A stretch of 37,062 nucleotides of DNA from Xanthoparmelia taractica (lineage: Eukaryota > Ascomycota > Lecanoromycetes > Lecanorales > Parmeliaceae), in the NCBI GenBank assembly GCA_033085395.1, contig JANQBS010000344.1, positions 1 to 37,062 of the forward strand, read 5' to 3'. Below the pieces are notes generated by a model. The model was given only the letters and a program-made list of their open reading frames with translations. It was not told the DNA's origin and searched no databases. Below are positions 31,061 through 37,062 of the stretch, in pieces; position 1 is the first letter of the stretch; each line of letters begins with the position of its first letter. The position numbers and the translations under genes were made by a program.

Positions 31061-33321
31061 CTAATAATATCGATTTAAACGAATCTATTATTAAAAGCGA
31101 TATTATAGTCTTTATATATTAAGCTAACGAAGATAATTAATAAAGATTTGGAAAATTTCGAGATAGACACTAGACTTATATTTCGGAGATTTTATTTGTG
31201 AAATTAACTTTAGCTATATAAAATTCTATTTTCGAACTCGGTGAAGTTTTAATAATAAACTAATTTCATTAAATCTTCGCTATAGGGTCGTATAGCGAGA
31301 CTACGTCGAACGAAACGAGTTTATAATTGCTACTATTGAGGAGGCCCGCCCCGTTGATATCTTTTATAGCAATAAATACGCTCTCTCGCTCAAAAGACGG
31401 GACGTACTATATTGTATCTCTATAAACCCTATTAATTGCATTAGAGCAATTAGCTATTATATTTATAAACGTTTGATTCTATATATCGAACTATATTATT
31501 CCTCGTAAGAGATTTTTAGACGAGGAGTCTTTATACGATTTATTAATTTCATTAAGTAATAAGATCGTCGTAGAGTTAAAAGTCGCGAGCGATTTAGCTA
31601 AACGTATTACGCTTTATTAAATCGACGAACTCGATCTAATCACTTTATTTTAAATTTTATCTTCGATGTTATCGAGCTTAAATAATTAGAGAAATAATAG
31701 AGATAAATCTAAATAATCGTCGAAAGTTGAATTTTAATTAGCGAATTCGAAATAAATAAGACTAATATTTTAATCGTATTATATAATAGGACTATTTAAA
31801 TTCTAAACGTCGCTAAGCTTGGAATTCGATTAAACTATAACGCTTTCGTTAATCTAATTTTGTAATAGATTAATAGAAAATAGTATTATTACTAATATCT
31901 ATTTCGTTAATAAGTTAAGCTAGTTTATCGAATCGCTTAACGCTTACAGTACTTATATTAAAGTTCTTCGCTGTTATAGGAAAATTCACCTTCGTTAATG
32001 TAAAGCTAATTTCCAACGATAATAGCTGTTGGTAATAGACTACTTTTAGATGAATAAATTCAAGATCGCACCGATAACACTTACAGCCTTCGAAAGCTCG
32101 CCGTACGAATTCTAAAACGGGGACCGAACCCGTAGCTTGACGGGTGGAGAGCTTATTAGCGAGAGGTAAGTTACGAGAGAAAGAATTCGAACTTGCAAGG
32201 GCGTAGATTCTATCAGGCCTAGCGCTGCATGCGCATTAGCGCCGACTACTCCTGGGTCCAGGGTTCATTGCGGGGTTATTGCGGGATCTATGGCCTAAGG
32301 CCTTAACGAGCCTTAGCGGTCATATATCGTCTTCGGCTCTTCGCATGTCTTAGGGTTTTCGTGTTCCTTAGAAATTAATTCTATTAGAACTTAATATCTA
32401 ATAAAGAAATTATTATCGTATTAATTATACATCTCTTATATTAATTAGATCGCTTGCTAAGCGTTAATAAATTAATTTCTTATAATTTTAACTTCTCTAT
32501 CTTTTAAAGAAAGAGACTTATCGTCGCTACGATATTAAACTCTTTATTAAATCGAAATAAATATACTTTAAAGCAACGTAACTTCGATATTAATTTTTAA
32601 GAATTTATCTTAAAGAATTAAGCGATCTTAAAGAAATATTTTAAGAATATTAAAATACAAAATTATTATCTAAAATTAAAACGAGAGTTAATTAAGTTAT
32701 AAACATGTAATAATGTACTACGTAACTCGAATTTTTCTATAATTCTTATCGAAGCGATAATAATTTCGTTTATTATTTTATCTTTAATAAATATTTTAAT
32801 TAAAGTAAAAATACTTTATCTCGAAAGAATATATTCTTATAAAAATAATAATAAAGAGAAATATTTACGTTAATTTCACGAAGTCGAAATTTAATTTCTT
32901 AGAAATTTCGAGTATTTTATTATCGATTAAATTAAGATTATATATTATATATAATTCTTAGAAGATAATTTTAATACGTAGTAATATAAATACTTTTAAG
33001 ATTATAGATTAAATAAGATTATCTTCGAGTTTTTTAAATTATTTTTACTTTATTTAATTATATACTTTATTTAATTATAAACTTAATAAATTATTATTTA
33101 TTCGTTTATAAAAAGTAAAAAGCGACGAAGTAGCGATAAGATTAAAAGATCTTGGTTTTTAAGATCTATCTAAAGAAGCTAAAAGTTTATTTATTCTCGT
33201 TTACGAAGAAGTATCGAGCGAACTTTTTCTTAGCTAAGCTACGATCTAAGCTAAAGAATAAGATTCTTAGTACTAATAATATACTTAAGCAGAGAAAAGA
33301 AATTCTTACTATAGTAATTAT
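31061..33321. repeat. RIP-degraded repeat DNA with a GC-richer patch at 32090-32350
   Basis: AT-rich tract with the CpA/TpG-poor, CpG-retaining pattern. The plus strand at about 31338-31440 reads IEEARPVDIFYSNKYALSLK and onward without stops for about 60 codons, but I cannot assign a family. 32090-32350 is much less mutated and holds a small palindromic cluster (GCGCTGCATGCGCATTAGCGCC near 32222). No tRNA or protein was identified. Confidence 0.5.
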
Positions 33322-34049
33322 TGTAAGAACGCTTTTCAATTGTACTATAGAATAAAAAATATAACTCATGGGTTCGGGTGCCGCGCTTTATAAAAGGCGC
33401 ACCCTATTTGAGTTCATATGGCGCACTCACAGATATCTATATAACTTCGTATAGTCTAATAATTATTTCCTCTTCTAGGGCGACGTCCTCGGCGCTCTAA
33501 GCGTTAATAACCCTAGATCCTCTTCGAAGAACGACGATCCTAGGATCCTAACCTTAATAGTTTCGAAACGACCTCTAAAGTTCTCGGCGCCTTAAGCGTC
33601 AGTAACTCTAGATCTCTTTCAAAGGGCGACGATCCTAGAATCCTAACCTTAGTAGTTTCGAACGACCCCTGAAGGGCTATCAGGGCCCTAGGGATTGAAT
33701 TCTCAGGTCACCACCGTTAGATCACATTAAACTCTTCTAACTCGGAATTAACCGGTTTAGAAGCTTTTAATCAAAGCCGAGATCGAATCCACGACCCCGC
33801 TTTTTACGGATCGGCGCTTCTACTCGAAAATAATTAGCAGTCCCACGAAGTTTCTAATTTGAGTGTAGCCGAGAGACTAAACCAGGATCGAAGCGCGGTA
33901 CTATTGTGAGAGCGCTTTTCAATTGTACCATAGAACTAAGAATATAACTTATAGTTTCGGGTGCCGCGCTTCATAGAAGGCGCACTCTATTTGAGCCCAT
34001 ATGACGCACTCACAGACACTTATATAACTTCGTATAGTCTAAAAATTAT
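33322..34049. mobile_element. TRIM-like element: two 145-bp direct terminal repeats around a 438-bp non-coding core
   Basis: Direct copies at 33322-33466 and 33905-34049 have equal length and differ at roughly 18 positions, nearly all transitions. Both begin TGT(A/G)AGA(A/G)CGCTTTTC and contain GGTGCCGCGCTT and CGCACTCACAGA. A 5-bp ATTAT occurs before the first copy and at the end of the second, and may be the target duplication if the LTR is taken as 140 bp. The core (33467-33904) has no ORF and includes a two-copy tandem repeat. Such size fits a terminal-repeat retrotransposon in miniature; primer-binding and polypurine sites were not identified. Confidence 0.65.
33487..33674 (+). repeat. 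Two-copy tandem repeat (unit about 94 bp) in the TRIM-like core
   Basis: 33487-33580 and 33582-33674 align throughout (CTCGGCGC..TAAGCGT, GACGATCCTAG-ATCCTAACCTTA, TAGTTTCGAA..CGACC), differing mainly by transitions. Confidence 0.75.
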
Positions 34050-35810
34050 ATAGAAAACGATTTAAAGCGCGCGCGCTCTAATAACGCTAATTCTAACTCG
34101 AAGTAATTAGAGAAATCTAATAAAGATAAGTTTCTAAAAGCTCGAATTTCGAAGCCTAACACGACTTTAAAAGATAGCGTTAAGTCTACGCGTACTCGAG
34201 AAGAGAATAAGAAACGTAAGACTAAGATCGCTAATTATAATCTTAAAATATCTAATATTTACTAATATTACTAGAAATTAGATTATTTAAAATCGAATTA
34301 TCTTAATAAGTATAAATTAATTACTATTATTATAGTAATATTAATAAAAAATAAATCGACTTCGTAAGCGTCTTTAAAACGAAGTAAGAAAAACGAATAA
34401 TAGAGATAACTTCTTTTATTATTATAAAGAAATAAACTAAGCTATAATGTAACTAAAGATAACTTATTATTCTACTCGATTACGAAATATATATTAATTT
34501 AATTACGTAGAAGTTCGTAATTTAATAAGATCTTTAATTATATATTACTATCTTAGTATAAATAAAAGCGCTTAGCGAATAAGATATATATTATTATAAT
34601 ATTTATTAGCTAGATTATTAAATAGTCGATAACTAAGATTAAGAACGATAATATAATATATTATTCTACGTTATAGATTAAGAAGATCTTAATATCGTGC
34701 TAAGTGTATTCGCGTTATATTAATTATATATTACACTTAATTCTACCACGATATAATAACGATTTAAGATTAATATTAGAAAATTTTAAATTAAAGAATC
34801 GACTAAATTTATTTAAATAATTGAGCGAAAGTTAAATATATTTATAATTATATACGCTACGATAACGTGAGATAAATAGAAGATATTAATAATATAGAAC
34901 TCTTAAGAGAACTATTAAAGTTTAAGAATATCTTTTTTAATAATATAATAGAAATCTTATTTACTTTTAAATAGAGAAATTATATTATTAATATTAAAAA
35001 AAATAAAAAGTTATTTTATAAATCTCTTTATAATATATCTTAAATTAAGCTATTAAAGCTAAAATAATATCTTAAGAAATTACTTTATAAGAATTAAATT
35101 CGTAATTTAACTTTCTTCGTTAAAGCTCTTATTCTCTTTATCTTAAAAAAGAATAATAAATTATATCTTTACGTAAATTATTAAGACTTAGATATAATAA
35201 TAATAAAGAATTAATATTTATTATCTTTATTTATTAAGATATTAAATCGTTTATACGACGTTAAAATATTTTTAAAATTAAATCTTAAGAATATTTATTA
35301 TAGAATTCGTATTAAGAAGAGCGACGAGTAAAAAACTACGTTTCGTATTCGCTATAGTTATTTTAAATACTTAATAATATCTTTCGACCTTATATATATA
35401 TAAACTATATTTAAAGTCTATATTAATAAGATTCTTATCGATCTTATAAATATTACGAGTATAATATACTTAAATAATTTTTTAATTTATAGCACTAAGT
35501 TAACGAAATACTAATAACACGTTAAGTAAATATTTAAGCGATTACGTTAGTTTTAGCTATATATTAATTTAAAGAAATATTAGTTTTATACTAAATTAAT
35601 TAAGTTTCTAAAGTTCGTTATAACTATTAATAATATAGTTATAAATTAAGAACGCGTAATAATAATTTAAGAATAGTTAACGTCGTAGAGTTATCGAGAT
35701 ATATAAGTCTTTTTAAATTTTGTAAATTTTTATTAACGCTTTATTTATAAGAGTAAAAGCACTTAGCGTAGACTAATAGATTTCGCTTAACTCGCTTATT
35801 AGATTATAAG
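34050..35810 (+). mobile_element. Second RIP-degraded Ty3/gypsy relic (gag-like and reverse transcriptase), truncated
   Basis: Plus-strand translation with stops ignored: a basic stretch KDSVKSTRTREENKKRKTK at about 34165-34222 (gag-like), then reverse transcriptase: LFILKKNNKLYLYVNY (about 35134-35181), KILNRLYDVKIFLKLNLKNI, YYRIRIKKSDE followed by a stop in place of Trp, and YLNNFLIY at 35467-35490 (catalytic YLDD with both Asp to Asn). Connection-region residues (family GFVITTNGIAMDPERV, RSYRDIQVFLGFANFYRRF) follow to about 35760. RNase H and integrase are missing. Its orientation is opposite to the relic at the left flank. Not functional. Confidence 0.85.
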
Positions 35811-36991
35811 CTACGCAGTAAGGGCGAGTATCTAGTATACTTAATAGAAGTCTCAAATACTCGCGAATTCTCTTTTTCTTTCTTTCTTTCTTAGCTATTA
35901 ATTTACTTAGTAGTTAAAATAATTACTCTTGTTAAGAAACAGTATCGATGTGATTCAATAATGAGTGTGGTGGATGAATTGTTAATTGATCTACGTGTGT
36001 GTTCGCTAGCTAAGTACGGAGAAGCGAGCGCCAAGGCTAGTCATGACCAGCCCTACGTCCATATGATCAAATATTTTATAACAATTCCAGTATTTACGTT
36101 TGTTAATCTTATTAATTATTTAGCTACTACGTAGCTTTGTTAAAAAAAGATCTTACTATTTTATAGTTTTAATAGCTTCGTTCACACAAAGCTATCTAAT
36201 TAACTATAATAAGTAACTCGTAAGCTAATTTTATTAATTTATAAAATAGAAACGTCTTATTATTAATTATTAGCGATATTTCTAATTAAATAAATAAAGA
36301 TAATAATTATAAAAACGACTCTTATTAAAATATATCTACTTCGTGATTAAGTTATTAAGATATTAATTATAATACTAATACGAATTCTATTAATATTATC
36401 AACGAGAATAATAATCGCTAGAGTATCGCACTTAATTTTTCTATATTAATTAGCGAAGATTCTTATCTCTCAGACTTAATATAAATTTAATATTAAGAAG
36501 TAAGTAATTATTAAAAAGTTTAAGTTAATCGAGATATAGAACGTATAAGAATATCGTCGCGAGTATAGCAACGATTATTATCACGATGCGAGTCACAAGA
36601 AGATAAGCGTTATTAAAGTATGTAATACGTAATATCTTAATAATTATAATTCAACGATTATATTTATTTGAAATTACGAGAATTATATCGTCTTAATATC
36701 TCGTATCGATTTTCGAATAAATAAAGAAAAGACTCGCTAATCTTCTATTCTCTTAATCGATACTAGGAAATAAATCTAAAGAAATATATAGAATACTATG
36801 CTACGTAATATTGGAGAATTTATTTAAGAGAAGTATAAGGAGTGATACTTACATTTAGTTTGTAATTTAATTATTAAGTCTTATAATATAAATTATTAAT
36901 TAGTTAAAGCGACTATAAGAGACTCGTAATCGATTATAAGCTTTAATAACTATTTTATCACGCTATAATCATAGCGAGATCGCTATATAAT
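35811..36991. repeat. RIP-degraded repeat DNA, family not identified
   Basis: Mostly AT-rich, with a less mutated patch at about 35930-36070 (containing GTACGGAGAAGCGAGCGCC) and a CT-rich run (TTTCTTTCTTTC) near 35880. No reading frame with recognisable domain pattern. It ends where the edge repeat starts at 36992. Confidence 0.5.
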
Positions 36992-37062
36992 TACGGGTCG
37001 GAAAGGTGTGGTATCTGTTGAACATAGTCGTTTTCAACTTTTTTTCAACTTTTTTTAAAAAA
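36992..37062 (+). repeat. Truncated end of a dispersed TIR transposon family (right window edge)
   Basis: Starts TACGGGTCGGAAAGGTGTGG and runs out of the window. Inverted match to positions 4-74, 69 of 71 bases. The two differences are C/T and G/A, consistent with mild RIP of the left copy. Confidence 0.8.

Noticed and set aside
33152..33369. Lys/Arg-rich small proteins in the AT tract
   Set aside because: The bias follows from AT-rich composition. They lie in RIP-mutated repeat DNA and partly inside the TRIM-like repeat.
33760..33810. tRNA-like T-arm (ATCGAATCCACGACC) in the TRIM-like core
   Set aside because: No pairing T-stem, A box or cloverleaf could be found on either strand.
34165..34420. 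Ty1/copia gag zinc knuckle
   Set aside because: The basic stretch gave a weak resemblance, but the reverse transcriptase just downstream is clearly Ty3/gypsy, and no Cys/His spacing survives.
1..37062. The whole window as a single giant transposon with terminal inverted repeats
   Set aside because: The conserved TACGGG termini face inward at both edges, so the repeats belong to elements lying outside. No tyrosine recombinase or other captain gene is present.

Overview
The window looks like chromosomal DNA of a filamentous ascomycete (Pezizomycotina, perhaps Eurotiomycetes). The genes have many short introns (mostly 48-77 nt), the protein families are fungal (CPS/KS-type diterpene synthase, SAT4/rhodopsin-like membrane protein, berberine-bridge oxidases, fungal P450s), and the flanks carry repeat-induced point mutation (RIP): very AT-rich DNA with almost no CpA/TpG but with CpG retained, full of transposon relics. 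The species cannot be fixed from the sequence.

Layout. 1-74 and 36992-37062 are outward-running ends of one dispersed terminal-inverted-repeat family, so the window is probably a contig broken at two copies of that repeat. 75-6480 is a RIP-degraded Ty3/gypsy retrotransposon read on the minus strand (integrase, RNase H, reverse transcriptase, gag-like part), split by a 1133-bp TIR element with a perfect 8-bp target duplication. 7193-27000 is a normal-composition gene island. 27477-30655 is a membrane-protein gene broken by a RIP-degraded hAT transposon with a perfect 10-bp target duplication. 30656-36991 is again mostly RIP DNA, with a short LTR-flanked (TRIM-like) element and a second Ty3/gypsy relic on the plus strand.

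The gene island holds, left to right: a type-B carboxylesterase (-), a 255-bp MITE, a seven-helix SAT4-type membrane protein (-), a 1.9-kb gap, an FAD-linked BBE-type oxidase (-), a cytochrome P450 (-), a 951-aa bifunctional class II/class I diterpene synthase (+), an aldo-keto reductase of the AKR7 type (+), a tandem ABM-like small protein (-) and a second P450 (+). I rebuilt every intron from splice sites; each model sums to a multiple of three and gives an uninterrupted protein, except that the esterase needs a 24-nt 'intron' to be removed.

How the genes fit together (inference). The cyclase would turn geranylgeranyl diphosphate into a labdane-derived diterpene hydrocarbon or alcohol. The two P450s, the BBE oxidase, the aldo-keto reductase and perhaps the ABM-like protein and esterase would oxidise, reduce and deacylate it. 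P450-1/cyclase and ABM-like/P450-2 are divergent pairs with shared promoter regions of 567 and 368 bp. No GGPP synthase, transcription factor or transporter is visible, so these must be supplied from elsewhere or lie outside the window. The product cannot be named from sequence alone.
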